A stretch of DNA of 64,000 bases from an uncultured Clostridia bacterium (GCA_947589045.1 CANQBQ010000013.1:1-64000); one strand, 5' to 3'. Counted from the stretch's first letter, positions 16,504 to 25,275 are shown. Numbers and translations are program-made. The notes: generated from the letters alone by a model not told the origin.

Positions 16504-17057
16504 TGTATATAGACAGAATAATATGTCCCGTGAAAACATTGGGACCGGGCAATCGCTTGACTGTTTGGACAATAGGCTGTCCCCATCACTGTAAGAATTG
16601 CTCTAATCCCGAATTGTGGGCCAAAGACACGCAAAAAGATATTCCCGTCAGTGATGTGGCAAAAATAATAAAAAAGCAAAAGGGCATAGACGGTATCACC
16701 ATAACAGGAGGTGATCCGTTCTATCAGTCCGCAGAGCTATTGGAATTGGTCAAAGAAATAAGGCTTGCGGGTATAGACGATATTTTAATATATACAGGGT
16801 ATATATATGAGCAGCTTGCAAAGGATAAGATTGCAAAGGAGATTATTGGGAATATAGCAGCTTTAGTGGACGGTCCGTATATTAGCGAGCTTAATGATAA
16901 TATCGGGTTGAGAGGATCGTCAAATCAAAGGTTGTTTATATTTAATAAAAACTATGAGAAAAAATATAAGTATTTTGAAAACGCAAAACGTCAGCGCCAA
17001 AATTTCAACTATAACGGGCATGTGATAAGCGTCGGAATCCCTAATAAGGTTGATTAA
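16503..17057 (+). CDS. NrdG-like radical SAM activating enzyme
   Basis: A 184-residue minimal radical SAM protein of the anaerobic ribonucleotide reductase-activase type. The cluster cysteines are C26, C30 and C33 (TIGCPHHCKNCSNPELW). ITITGGDPFYQ is the SAM-binding element, and LVDGPYISELND with GLRGSSNQR is the C-terminal half typical of NrdG-like proteins. No NrdD or other glycyl-radical enzyme is present in the window, so the usual partner is missing and the enzyme may act on a protein of this operon. It closes the operon; the terminator at 17410 lies about 350 bases downstream. Confidence 0.85.
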   Translation: MYIDRIICPVKTLGPGNRLTVWTIGCPHHCKNCSNPELWAKDTQKDIPVSDVAKIIKKQKGIDGITITGGDPFYQSAELLELVKEIRLAGIDDILIYTGYIYEQLAKDKIAKEIIGNIAALVDGPYISELNDNIGLRGSSNQRLFIFNKNYEKKYKYFENAKRQRQNFNYNGHVISVGIPNKVD

Positions 17058-17409
17058 AAGCACAAAATATTACGCATGTTTTTCGCACAGGCCTTAAAAG
17101 TATACTCGGAATAATAATATCCATATACATTGGTATTGTTAGTTTTCTCACCCTTTCCATCGCGGAAAACGCATAGATATTCAGTGTGCGATAACAGACC
17201 TTATATTTATTCCTCTCATAATATGATTTGCTCATGTTATCAACCTTTTTAGACATAATTCTAAATAAATTATCTACCACGAGTTTTACAAATGCAATAT
17301 TAATTATATAATTTATATTAAAATTATCACACCAAAATATTGCCATCGGTTAATAGTTCGCCTATATGTAAGCTGGGTTCACCATATCGCAACGAAACAG
17401 TTGCTTTAA
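17058..17409. other. AT-rich gap without recognisable gene
   Basis: About 350 bases between the NrdG-like gene and the next terminator. A 101-codon open frame exists on the minus strand, but it has no ribosome-binding site and no family resemblance I can see. I find no RNA motif here. It may be decayed sequence at the right border of the island. Confidence 0.4.
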
Positions 17410-17440
17410 AATCCTCGCCGTTTTGGCGGGGATTTTTCTT
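17410..17440 (+). terminator. Rho-independent terminator at the right border of the island
   Basis: AATCCTCGCC (17410-17419), loop GTTTT, GGCGGGGATT (17425-17434), with one T-G wobble in a 10-bp stem, followed by TTTCTTTTT. It ends transcription before the 6S RNA promoter. Confidence 0.85.
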
Positions 17441-17461
17441 TTTAAAAATTTAAAAAAACAC

Positions 17462-17490
17462 TTGATAAAAGAGCGGATTTGTGGTATTAT
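17462..17490 (+). promoter_or_regulatory. Promoter of the 6S RNA candidate
   Basis: TTGATA (17462-17467) and TATTAT (17485-17490) with a 17-base spacer, a few bases upstream of the structured transcript. Confidence 0.7.
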
Positions 17491-17497
17491 AAATACA

Positions 17498-17709
17498 CAG
17501 ACAGAATATCGAAAAGCCCTGCGATGTTCGTATTTGAGGGTCACAATGTAAAACCAACATCTTTTTTTAGGGAATCGATCTCCGATGCAGGCGCAAATGC
17601 CGCCCGCCTTTGGCGGCCAGCGGACTTGTAAATGACATTGGGGTCCTGCCCACCTGTATATACAGGTTTTTTACAATACCCCATTTACGGCATATGCGGG
17701 GATTTTTTT
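17498..17709 (+). ncRNA. ssrS: Probable 6S RNA
   Basis: The 5' segment AGCCCTGCGATGTTCG matches the usual start of 6S RNAs. CCCTGC near 17517-17522 can pair with GCGGGG near 17696-17701, with flanking A/T runs extending the closing stem. The internal motif AGGGAATCGA and the hairpin GCCGCC...GGCGGC-type region are also familiar from clostridial 6S RNA. Length is about 195-210 nt and it ends in a T tract. A good promoter precedes it and no ORF fits. 6S RNA binds housekeeping RNA polymerase holoenzyme by mimicking an open promoter. The assignment is by eye, without a covariance search. Confidence 0.72.
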
Positions 17710-17737
17710 ATTTACGGTACAAAATTCCATAAAATGC

Positions 17738-17766
17738 TTGACATAAAGATATGTGTATTATATAAT
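17738..17766 (+). promoter_or_regulatory. Consensus promoter of the zinc-ribbon membrane protein
   Basis: A perfect TTGACA (17738-17743), 17-base spacer and TATAAT (17761-17766). This suggests high basal expression. Confidence 0.85.
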
Positions 17767-17797
17767 TTATCTGTTATATATTTAAGGAGGTTTTCAA

Positions 17798-18754
17798 ATG
17801 ATTTGTCCTAAATGCAACAAGGAAATTGAGGACGGCTCTAAGGTTTGCGAGTTCTGCGGAGCAGAGCTTGAAGACAGCGAGACCGTTCAGAACACTCCCG
17901 AGGCGGCGGCTGAAGAGGCGGCGGAAGCTGCTCTTGACGCAAATGTTGCCGAGGGTATAGAGGATGCCGAAACCGAAATGGTGACGGGCTCTGCCGCGGT
18001 TGATGTAAACGCGGAGGGTGAAGACGAGGAAGTTTTGGGCGAGACTTACAGTGTGGATGACACTGCCGAGAAAAAGTCCAAGAAGGGCTTGTTTGCCGGC
18101 GTGATAATTGCCGTATGCGTCGTTATAGCCGCTGCCATTATCGCGCTGACGAGCTTCGGAGGCCGACCGATAACGCCGGTCGACAATATAATAACCGGAC
18201 TTAACACCGCGAATTCGACTACGTTCTTTAAGGGTTATCCCGCTGAATATCAGACAATTCTCAAGCACAACAGAGTTATAGCTATTCAGTTTAAAGACCA
18301 GGTTGAGCAGCAGAGCGAGGAATTTCAGGATACGTTCGGCGACAATGCGAGCATAGCGTACACCGTTACCAACCAAACCAAGGTTTCGGATGAGGAGCTT
18401 GCGGATTACGAAACGGATCTTAGCGATATGTTCAGCTCGATGGAAGAGATGTACGGAGAGAATTTCGGAGATACCAAGGTTTCGGACGGATATGTTTTGT
18501 CGCTTGACCTTTCGGTTCAGAATACCGATAAGGATGCGTCGGAGTCCATTGAAGTTACGGTGCTCAAGGTAAACGGAAGATGGTCCGTAAGTCTCGACGA
18601 TATAGGCACGCTGGCGTCGGTTTTCTATGATTACGACTTTGAAGAGTCGGATACCGCCGCTTCGGATACCGCCGATTCGGATGACGCTGTTTCGGACGAC
18701 GCCGTTTCGGATGACGCCGCAGCCGATGCTGAAGCTCCGGCTGAGGGCGAGTAA
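17798..18754 (+). CDS. Zinc-ribbon single-pass membrane protein
   Basis: A 318-residue protein. It starts with a zinc ribbon (CPKC ... CEFC, residues 3-22), then an acidic cytoplasmic linker (about 25-92), one transmembrane helix (about 98-118, GVIIAVCVVIAAAIIAL) and an extracytoplasmic domain (about 125-285) that looks like a DUF-type globular fold. It ends in a low-complexity acidic tail with repeated SDDAVSDDA units. AAGGAGG lies seven bases before the ATG and a consensus promoter is upstream. This architecture is common in Firmicutes and its function is not known to me. It is monocistronic; rimP has its own promoter. Confidence 0.82.
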   Translation: MICPKCNKEIEDGSKVCEFCGAELEDSETVQNTPEAAAEEAAEAALDANVAEGIEDAETEMVTGSAAVDVNAEGEDEEVLGETYSVDDTAEKKSKKGLFAGVIIAVCVVIAAAIIALTSFGGRPITPVDNIITGLNTANSTTFFKGYPAEYQTILKHNRVIAIQFKDQVEQQSEEFQDTFGDNASIAYTVTNQTKVSDEELADYETDLSDMFSSMEEMYGENFGDTKVSDGYVLSLDLSVQNTDKDASESIEVTVLKVNGRWSVSLDDIGTLASVFYDYDFEESDTAASDTADSDDAVSDDAVSDDAAADAEAPAEGE

Positions 18755-18785
18755 TAATAAACTTGCTTTTGGGGTAAAATAATAC

Positions 18786-18814
18786 TTGACAAATATCGTA
18801 TCTTATGGTATATT
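18786..18814 (+). promoter_or_regulatory. Promoter of the rimP-nusA-infB operon
   Basis: TTGACA (18786-18791), a 17-base spacer and TATATT (18809-18814). Confidence 0.8.
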
Positions 18815-18844
18815 TTATATGTTACCTGATAGTTATGTATGCAG

Positions 18845-18872
18845 AAAGGAGTGGGGCTTGCCTCACTCCTTT
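18845..18872 (+). promoter_or_regulatory. Leader hairpin upstream of rimP
   Basis: AAAGGAGTGGGG (18845-18856), loop CTTG, CCTCACTCCTTT (18861-18872): a 12-bp stem within the 5' leader, about 30 bases after the likely transcription start. No T tract follows, so it is not a simple terminator. It resembles the conserved GC-rich hairpin seen in front of rimP in many Firmicutes. It could regulate the operon or stabilise the transcript. Confidence 0.65.
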
Positions 18873-18902
18873 AGATTTAGTCACGTCGGAAAGGGTGGTT
18901 AT

Positions 18903-19370
18903 ATGGCGTTATCCAAAATAGAGCGGATGGTACGGGATATGGCAAATCCGATTGCCGAGGAGAACGGCTGTTATATATACGACGTTGAATTTGTCAAGGA
19001 AGGCTCGGCTTGGTATCTTCGGGTCTATGCAGACCGCGAGGAGGGCGGCATTTCTCTGGACGAGTGCGAGGAGATAAGCCGTGCGCTGAGCGCGGAGCTT
19101 GACAAAGCCGACCCCATCTCTCAAAATTATTTTTTGGAGGTGTCGTCTCCGGGAATTGAGCGCAGGCTCAGGGAGCCGGCTCATTTTGAGCGGTATATCG
19201 GCAGTCTTGTGGACGTGGGGCTGTATAAGCCGATTGACGGAGAAAAGTATATTACCGCCTGCCTTGCGGGATATGACGACGGCGTGATAACGCTTCGCCG
19301 AGAGGACGGCTCCGAAATAGAGATAAATCAGAGCGATACCTCAAGCGTGAAGCTGCATTTTGAATTTTAA
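18903..19370 (+). CDS. rimP: Ribosome maturation factor RimP
   Basis: A 155-residue protein for 30S subunit maturation. Family hallmarks are GCYIYDVEFVKEG near the N-terminus, LDECEEISRALSAELD, and the signature FLEVSSPGIERRL followed by a C-terminal SH3-like barrel. The ATG at 18903 is preferred because AAGGGTGG lies just upstream and the preceding in-frame region is the leader hairpin. It is the first gene of the rimP-nusA-ylxR-infB-rbfA cluster. Confidence 0.95.
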   Translation: MALSKIERMVRDMANPIAEENGCYIYDVEFVKEGSAWYLRVYADREEGGISLDECEEISRALSAELDKADPISQNYFLEVSSPGIERRLREPAHFERYIGSLVDVGLYKPIDGEKYITACLAGYDDGVITLRREDGSEIEINQSDTSSVKLHFEF

Positions 19371-19421
19371 ATTTAATTTTGATTTTAAAAATCAGGGAAG
19401 ATTAAGGAGTGGATTGAAAAA

Positions 19422-20501
19422 ATGAAAGCGGAATTGTTTTTGTTGCTGGAGGAGATTGAGAGAGAAAAGGGTATAAGCCGCGATATTATTTTGGACGCGC
19501 TGGAGAGCGCGCTTATTTCGGCGTATAAGAGGAACTACGGAGCGGTTTCGGATATAAAAGTAAAGATAGACGAGGAGACGGGCGGTATTTCGGTACACGC
19601 CAAAAAGACGGTAGCCGCCGAGGTGGAGGACAGAGAGACACAGATGTCGCTCGAGGACGCTCAGAAAATCAACCCCTCGTATCAGGTCGGCGACGTTGTT
19701 GAGACGGAGGTGACGCCGAGCAGTTTCGGAAGAATTGCCGCGCAGACCGCGCGTCAGGTAATTCTCCAGAGAATGAGAGAGGCGGAGCGGGAGCAGATGT
19801 TCGACAAGTTCTCCGACCGAACCAACGACATTATGACCGCCGTTGTGCGAAGGATTGAAAACCGAAACGTTATGCTGGAGCTTGGCGACACCGAATCGGT
19901 GCTGATACCGAGCGAGCAGGTCAGAAGCGACAACTATAAGGTCGGCGCACGCTACAAGGTATATGTCATCGAGGTTGCGAATTCCACAAGAGGAGTTCAT
20001 CTTGTGGTATCGCGTTCGCACCCCGGTCTGGTGAGACGGCTTTTTGAGCTTGAAGTTCCAGAAATTGCGGACGGTATAATAGAAATCAAGGCTCTCTCCC
20101 GTGAGCCCGGCTCGCGCAGTAAAATTGCGGTCGCTTCAAACTCCGAAAACGTAGACCCCGTGGGTACCTGCATAGGTCCCAAGGGTATGCGCGTTCAGGC
20201 GGTAATTGAGGAGCTTCACGGAGAAAAGGTGGATATAGTAAGATACAGCGACGATCCCGCCGAGTATATCACTCAGGCGCTCAGCCCCGCCGAGGTCGTC
20301 TCTATCGATGTAGATGAGGAAAAAAAGCTGTGCAGGGTAAGAGTACCCGACGACCAGCTCTCTCTCGCCATCGGAAAAGAAGGACAGAACGCAAGGCTCG
20401 CGGCAAGACTGACGGGCTGGAAGATAGACCTGAAAGGGGAGAGCTTCGTTGAGGAGCCTCCGAAGGAAGAAAACGAGGACAGCGAGGAAACTCAGGAGTA
20501 A
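19422..20501 (+). CDS. nusA: Transcription termination/antitermination factor NusA
   Basis: A 359-residue NusA of the short Firmicute form. It has the N-terminal RNA-polymerase-binding domain (about 1-125), an S1 domain (about 130-200, GDTESVLIPSEQ), and KH domains with EPGSRSKIAV, DPVGTCIGPKGMRVQ and LAIGKEGQNARLAARLTGWKID. It lacks the C-terminal acidic repeats of enterobacterial NusA. NusA modulates pausing and termination. It lies 51 bases downstream of rimP. Confidence 0.97.
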   Translation: MKAELFLLLEEIEREKGISRDIILDALESALISAYKRNYGAVSDIKVKIDEETGGISVHAKKTVAAEVEDRETQMSLEDAQKINPSYQVGDVVETEVTPSSFGRIAAQTARQVILQRMREAEREQMFDKFSDRTNDIMTAVVRRIENRNVMLELGDTESVLIPSEQVRSDNYKVGARYKVYVIEVANSTRGVHLVVSRSHPGLVRRLFELEVPEIADGIIEIKALSREPGSRSKIAVASNSENVDPVGTCIGPKGMRVQAVIEELHGEKVDIVRYSDDPAEYITQALSPAEVVSIDVDEEKKLCRVRVPDDQLSLAIGKEGQNARLAARLTGWKIDLKGESFVEEPPKEENEDSEETQE

Positions 20502-20523
20502 TTCGACAAGGTGGTTTTAAACT

Positions 20524-20775
20524 ATGGAACCCTATCGTATGTGTATGGTGTGCAGAGAGCGCAGGAAAAAATCCGAGCTTTTGCGGATAGCGCGGGTAAA
20601 GGGCGAAAGCCCCGCGCTTGACCCCGGGCAAAGCAGCCCGGGCAGAGGGATGTACCTGTGCAAATCAAGCGAATGTCTGTCGCAGGCGAAGCGGCGGCGC
20701 GTGATAGAGCGCGCGTTCGGCTGTGCGGACATCGGCGGAGTGTATGAGCTTTTGGAAACCGAGCTTGAACGGTGA
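20524..20775 (+). CDS. ylxR: YlxR/RnpM family RNA-binding protein
   Basis: An 83-residue protein of the YlxR (DUF448) family. Features are the N-terminal RMCMVCRERRKKSELLRI, the central GRGMYLCKSSECLSQAKRRRVIERAF, and a basic nucleic-acid-binding surface. It sits in its usual place between nusA and infB. Family members have been linked to RNase P regulation. The small L7Ae-like gene that often follows it is absent here. Confidence 0.92.
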   Translation: MEPYRMCMVCRERRKKSELLRIARVKGESPALDPGQSSPGRGMYLCKSSECLSQAKRRRVIERAFGCADIGGVYELLETELER

Positions 20776-20829
20776 GAGCCGCATATACGGCGGAAGGTTT
20801 TGAAAAAAATTAGGCAGGAGGTTCGTTTT

Positions 20830-23070
20830 ATGGTAAAGGTTAGAGCATATGAGCTTTCAAAGGAGCTTGGATTTCCGAGCAAGGAAATTGTAAAGGTGCT
20901 TCACGACTATAACGTATCGACAAAAAATCATATGAGCGCGCTCAGCGAGGAAGAACTGAACGTGATTTTTGAGTATTTCACTCAGAAGTACCCCGTAAAA
21001 GATTTCTCGGCTTTTGAAGAAAAGAGAGTATCTGCACTGGAGGCAGAGAAGAAAAAGGTCGAGGAGGAGCAGAAGAAGGCGGAGGAGGAGTACGTTCCCG
21101 CGCCCGAAGTTGTGAGAACTCACCGTGTAGTCGATACGCGTGCCAACGTCGTGGATATAGACCGACTTGACGACGGTAAGCTCGAGGAGCTTGTTCCCGA
21201 CAATATCAATCGGGAGGGAAGCAAGAAGCAGAAGATAAAGAAGGGCGGAAAGAAGCAGAAGAACACCCGCGAGAGTATGGCGGAACTTGAAAAGTCCGTT
21301 AAGAAAGAGAAGAAGCCCGAGCATTTCAATGTGCTGATACCGAGCGAGATAACCGTGAGCGAGCTTGCGGACAGAATGAACAAGCCTGCGGCGGAGGTAG
21401 TTAAAAAGCTGTTTATGCTCGGAATAATGGCGAATATAAACGAAACCATAGACTTTGACACCGCCTCTTTGATAGCGGAAGATTTTGGCGGAATAGTAGA
21501 GCGTGAAATAATTATTACGGATGAGGACAGACTATTTAATGACGTTGAGGATGCGCCCGAGCAGCTCAAACCGCGTTCGCCCGTAGTTGTTGTTATGGGT
21601 CACGTTGACCACGGAAAGACCTCTCTGCTTGACGTTATACGAAACACTAACGTGACGTCGAGCGAGTTCGGCGGAATAACACAGCACATCGGTGCGTACC
21701 GCGTCCGCCTGGGCGACCAGAAGATTACGTTTTTGGACACCCCCGGACACGAGGCGTTTACGGCTATGCGCGCAAGAGGTGCGCTTGTTACCGATATTGC
21801 CATATTGGTGGTTGCGGCGGACGATGGAATTATGCCGCAGACGATAGAGGCGATAAACCACGCGAAAGCGGCGAACGTCAGCATAATAGTTGCGATAAAT
21901 AAAATCGACAAAGAGGGCGCAAACCCCGAAAAGGTAAAGCAGGAGCTTACCGAGCACGGACTTGTCCCCGAGGATTGGGGCGGCGACACCATTTGCGTCG
22001 AGGTTTCGGCAAAGCTGAACCAAAATATTGATAAGCTCCTTGAAATGGTGCTTTTGGTAGCTGAGATGAAGGAGCTTAAAGCCAACCCCGACCGCCGCGC
22101 TAAAGGAACGGTCATAGAGGCACAGCTCGACAAAGGGCGCGGTCCCGTGGCGACGCTTTTGGTTCAGAACGGAACTTTAAAGATAGGAGACGTTGTGGTT
22201 GCGGGTACTGCGGTCGGAAGAGTGCGCGCGATGATTGACGATAAGGGGAGAAAAATCAAGAAGGCGGGTCCCGCTATCCCCGTTGAGATACTCGGACTCT
22301 CCGAGGTTCCCGAGGGCGGCGACGTTTTCTACGCCGTTGACGACGAGAAAAAGGCGCGTGAGGTCGTAGAGGCGAGAAAGTATAAGCAAAAGCAGGAGAA
22401 GCAGAGCAAGGCGCCCAGAGTTTCGCTTGAAAACCTTATGGAAAACTTAGAGGCGGGCAAAATAAAAGAGCTTAACATAATCGTAAAGGCGGATGTTCAG
22501 GGCTCTGTCGAGGCCGTACGCCAGTCGTTGGAGAGAATTTCCAACGATGAGGTCAAGGTCAGCGTAATACACGGCGCGGTCGGCGCGGTCACCGAGTCCG
22601 ACGTTATGCTTGCAAGCGCGTCCGATGCGATAATCGTAGGCTTTAACGTAAGACCTACGGCTACTGCGGCGGACAGCGCGGAGCGCTCTGAGGTTGACAT
22701 AAGGCTTTACAGAGTTATCTATGACGCGATAGAGGATATAGAGGCGGCTATGAAGGGTATGCTCGCGCCGCAGTTCAGAGAGGCGATTTTGGGACACGTT
22801 GAGATAAGAGAGATATTCAAGGCGTCGGGCGTCGGCACTATAGGCGGCGCGTATGTTACCGACGGTAAAATCCAGCGTAACTGCGGAGTGCGCGTTGTGC
22901 GTGACGGCATTGTTATCCACGAGGGCGAGCTCGCCTCGCTCCGACGCTTCAAGGATGACGTTAAGGAGGTTGCCGCGGGCTACGAGTGCGGTATCAGTAT
23001 AGACAAGTACAACGATATTAAAGAGGGCGACGTTATAGAGTCGTACACTATGGAGGAAGTTGAAAGATAA
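20830..23070 (+). CDS. infB: Translation initiation factor IF-2
   Basis: A 746-residue GTPase that delivers initiator tRNA. It has an IF2-N domain ([21 protein letters not shown]), a charged linker (about 55-170), a second IF2-N-like segment, the G domain with [12 protein letters not shown] (about 257-268), [16 protein letters not shown] and NKIDKEGA, and C-terminal domains ending [22 protein letters not shown] precedes the ATG at 20830, which is preferred to a TTG at 20800. Confidence 0.97.
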   Translation: MVKVRAYELSKELGFPSKEIVKVLHDYNVSTKNHMSALSEEELNVIFEYFTQKYPVKDFSAFEEKRVSALEAEKKKVEEEQKKAEEEYVPAPEVVRTHRVVDTRANVVDIDRLDDGKLEELVPDNINREGSKKQKIKKGGKKQKNTRESMAELEKSVKKEKKPEHFNVLIPSEITVSELADRMNKPAAEVVKKLFMLGIMANINETIDFDTASLIAEDFGGIVEREIIITDEDRLFNDVEDAPEQLKPRSPVVVVMGHVDHGKTSLLDVIRNTNVTSSEFGGITQHIGAYRVRLGDQKITFLDTPGHEAFTAMRARGALVTDIAILVVAADDGIMPQTIEAINHAKAANVSIIVAINKIDKEGANPEKVKQELTEHGLVPEDWGGDTICVEVSAKLNQNIDKLLEMVLLVAEMKELKANPDRRAKGTVIEAQLDKGRGPVATLLVQNGTLKIGDVVVAGTAVGRVRAMIDDKGRKIKKAGPAIPVEILGLSEVPEGGDVFYAVDDEKKAREVVEARKYKQKQEKQSKAPRVSLENLMENLEAGKIKELNIIVKADVQGSVEAVRQSLERISNDEVKVSVIHGAVGAVTESDVMLASASDAIIVGFNVRPTATAADSAERSEVDIRLYRVIYDAIEDIEAAMKGMLAPQFREAILGHVEIREIFKASGVGTIGGAYVTDGKIQRNCGVRVVRDGIVIHEGELASLRRFKDDVKEVAAGYECGISIDKYNDIKEGDVIESYTMEEVER

Positions 23071-23097
23071 GGCGCGGTGCGCCGAGAGGTAAATTCT

Positions 23098-23433
23098 ATG
23101 GCATATAACAGGATAGACAGAATTTCGGAGGAAGTAAAAAAAGAACTGTCGGGCGTTATAAGGGATATGAAGGACCCCCGTCTGCCCGATATGGTTTCGG
23201 TCGTTTCGGTTCGCGTGACCCGCGACCTGAGATACGCGAAGGCGTATATCAGCGTTTTCGGAGACGAGAAGGTGCGTAAAGACGCTATCGAAGCTCTCAC
23301 CTCGGCCGCCGGATATATCCGAAAGGAGATAGGCAGGCGCGTGAATTTGAGAAACACGCCCGAATTTACGTTTGTAAGTGATGACTCCATCGCGTATGGA
23401 GCGCATATAAATGAAATTTTAAAGGATTTGTAA
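23098..23433 (+). CDS. rbfA: 30S ribosome-binding factor RbfA
   Basis: A 111-residue KH-type ribosome maturation factor. It has DRISEEVKKELSGVIRDMKDPRL, VTRDLRYAKAYISVFG and LRNTPEFTFVSDDSI, all typical of RbfA. GAGAGG precedes the ATG at 23098. It is followed after two bases by the DHH phosphoesterase gene. Confidence 0.95.
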   Translation: MAYNRIDRISEEVKKELSGVIRDMKDPRLPDMVSVVSVRVTRDLRYAKAYISVFGDEKVRKDAIEALTSAAGYIRKEIGRRVNLRNTPEFTFVSDDSIAYGAHINEILKDL

Positions 23434-23435
23434 TT

Positions 23436-24377
23436 ATGTTTGAAAGTATCATACCCTTAATCGAAAAAGCTGAAAAAATTGCGTTGTTTACGCACGTCAA
23501 TCCCGACGGCGATGCGCTCGGAAGCTCGTTTGCTTTAAAGATAGCGCTTTGCGGCGCGGGCAAGAAGTGCGAGGTATTCCTGGAGGAGGAATGCCGTACA
23601 AAGGAGTTTTCTCTTATTGCCGGAAAGGAGCCGAGCGGTCTTAAGATAGATGACTGCGACCTCAAGATTGCGCTCGACTGCAGCGGAACAGATCGCCTCG
23701 GCGCTCTCGGGGACAGGTTTCGCGGAAATATCGCCGCGATAGACCACCACGTCACCGAGACCGACTTCAGAGGCTGTCTCGCCCTTGACTCTTCCGCTGC
23801 GGCTACGGGGGAGCTTGTTTACGAGCTTTTGAACGAGATGAACATTCCCATAACGCGCGATATTGCAAACAATCTCTATGTGGCGATTTCGAGCGATACG
23901 GGCAGCTTCAAGTATTCGTCCACAACGCCGAGAACAATGCGTATCGCGGCGTCGCTTTTGGAGACGGGCATTGACTTTGCCGAAATCGCGCGGGTGCTGT
24001 ATGACGCCAAGACGCGCGAGTATCTGGATTTGTATAAAAAGGCAATCGACAGTCTGGAGTTTTACGATGACGGCAAAATTTCCCTGCTCGCTCTCTCGAA
24101 TGAGGATTTTGAGAAGGCGGGGCTTGACGCGACTCTTGCGTCCGCGGTGGTAACTCTGCCCGGAAGCGTCAAGGGCGTTTTGGTAAGCGCTTACATAAGA
24201 CAGCGAAAGGATTTGCTGAAGGTCAGCCTGCGCTCAAACTGCGACATAGACGTTGCGGAGATAGCGGAGCGTTTCGGCGGCGGCGGTCATATCCACGCGG
24301 CGGGTTACAGCAGTAAAAAGCCGGTGGACGAGCTGAAACGCGAGGTTTTGGCTGCAATCAGGGAGAGTATGATTTGA
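23436..24377 (+). CDS. nrnA: DHH-family oligoribonuclease/pAp phosphatase NrnA
   Basis: A 313-residue DHH/DHHA1 phosphoesterase. Metal-binding motifs are HVNPDGDALGS (near residue 20), the central LDCSGTDR, and the family DHH triplet (about residue 104). The C-terminal DHHA1 domain has RFGGGGHIHAAGYSS. NrnA-type enzymes degrade short oligoribonucleotides, including pGpG and pApA, and dephosphorylate pAp. This may matter here because the window also carries the c-di-AMP cyclase gene. It sits in the usual rbfA-nrnA-truB order. Confidence 0.93.
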   Translation: MFESIIPLIEKAEKIALFTHVNPDGDALGSSFALKIALCGAGKKCEVFLEEECRTKEFSLIAGKEPSGLKIDDCDLKIALDCSGTDRLGALGDRFRGNIAAIDHHVTETDFRGCLALDSSAAATGELVYELLNEMNIPITRDIANNLYVAISSDTGSFKYSSTTPRTMRIAASLLETGIDFAEIARVLYDAKTREYLDLYKKAIDSLEFYDDGKISLLALSNEDFEKAGLDATLASAVVTLPGSVKGVLVSAYIRQRKDLLKVSLRSNCDIDVAEIAERFGGGGHIHAAGYSSKKPVDELKREVLAAIRESMI

Positions 24378-24387
24378 GGAGACGGCA

Positions 24388-25275
24388 TTGGACGGAATAA
24401 TAAATATAAACAAATGCGTCGGAATTACATCGCATGACGTGATTTACAGGCTCAGAAAGCTGTTTAACATCAAAAAGATAGGTCACACGGGAACGCTTGA
24501 CCCCGACGCGTCGGGTGTGCTGCCCGTCTGTGTAGGCAGAGCGACGAGGATAGCGGAGTTTTGTACCGCGAAGGACAAGGAGTATCGCGCAGTGCTGAGG
24601 CTCGGGGTTGTGACCGACACGCAGGACGCTTCGGGAGAGGTGCTGGAGCGGCACGAGGTAGTGTTCGACGAGACGAAAATCCGCTCGGCGGCGGAGAAGT
24701 TCGTCGGCGATATAAGCCAGATACCGCCTATGTATTCGGCGATAAAGGTCGGCGGGAAAAAGCTCTATGAGCTTGCCCGCGAGGGCATTACAATAGAACG
24801 CCGCCCGCGCGGGGTGAGAGTTGACAGCATTGAATTTTTATCGTTTGCGCCCGACAAGAACGAGGCGGAGATGTATATAAAGTGCTCAAAGGGTACATAT
24901 ATAAGGACGCTGTGCCACGATATAGGAGCGGCTCTCGGCTGCGGCGGCTGTATGTCGGCTTTGGAGAGGACCGCGTCGGGCAAATTCAGGCTTGAGGACT
25001 CATACACGCTTGAAGAAGTGGAGAGTATGTACACGGAGGGAAGCACCGATTTTTTGATACCCGTCGATAAGGTTTTGGAGGAGTACGACTCGGTGGTGCT
25101 CGCCGAGCCTAACGCAAAGCGGCTGGTAAACGGGATACACCCGATAGTTTACGGCTTGCGCGAGGGCGCTCTTTATCGCGTGTATAACGAGACGGGCGCG
25201 TTTTTGTCGCTCGCGCGCGTGACCGACGGCGCGCTTTGGGGCGAGAAGAATTTTTTTGGAGATACGGGTCGGTAA
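24388..25275 (+). CDS. truB: tRNA pseudouridine(55) synthase TruB
   Basis: A 295-residue pseudouridine synthase starting at TTG after TGAGGAG. The catalytic aspartate is D38 in HTGTLDPDASGVLPVCVG. Other hallmarks are QIPPMYSAIKVGGKKLYELAREG and CSKGTYIRTLCHDIG. It modifies U55 in the T-loop of tRNAs. It is co-directional with ribF downstream. Confidence 0.95.
   Translation: MDGIININKCVGITSHDVIYRLRKLFNIKKIGHTGTLDPDASGVLPVCVGRATRIAEFCTAKDKEYRAVLRLGVVTDTQDASGEVLERHEVVFDETKIRSAAEKFVGDISQIPPMYSAIKVGGKKLYELAREGITIERRPRGVRVDSIEFLSFAPDKNEAEMYIKCSKGTYIRTLCHDIGAALGCGGCMSALERTASGKFRLEDSYTLEEVESMYTEGSTDFLIPVDKVLEEYDSVVLAEPNAKRLVNGIHPIVYGLREGALYRVYNETGAFLSLARVTDGALWGEKNFFGDTGR

Larger units (their letters stand above)
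2585..17440 (+). other. AT-rich His-Xaa-Ser island: one 15-gene operon
   Basis: All genes from 2723 to 17057 point the same way, with overlaps or gaps of a few bases (TAATG or ATGA junctions at 3296, 5431, 14880 and 16503; 8-base overlaps at 3087 and 16096). The unit is bounded by a terminator on each side. Its base composition is much more AT-rich than the housekeeping genes that follow. Contents in order: HxsD, HxsD-like, A24 peptidase, HxsC, HxsB, MORN protein, HxsA precursor, DUF4236 protein, two membrane proteins, Clp-like AAA+, Ser/Thr kinase, coiled-coil protein, FHA protein, NrdG-like activase. Acquisition by transfer is inferred from composition and the adjacent recombinase remnant. 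Confidence 0.8.

Noticed and set aside
17041-17346. 101-codon minus-strand frame after the NrdG-like gene
   Set aside because: No ribosome-binding site, no recognisable family and AT-rich context; left as a gap.
22447-23406. 319-codon minus-strand open frame
   Set aside because: It is fully antisense to infB and rbfA, which are certain.
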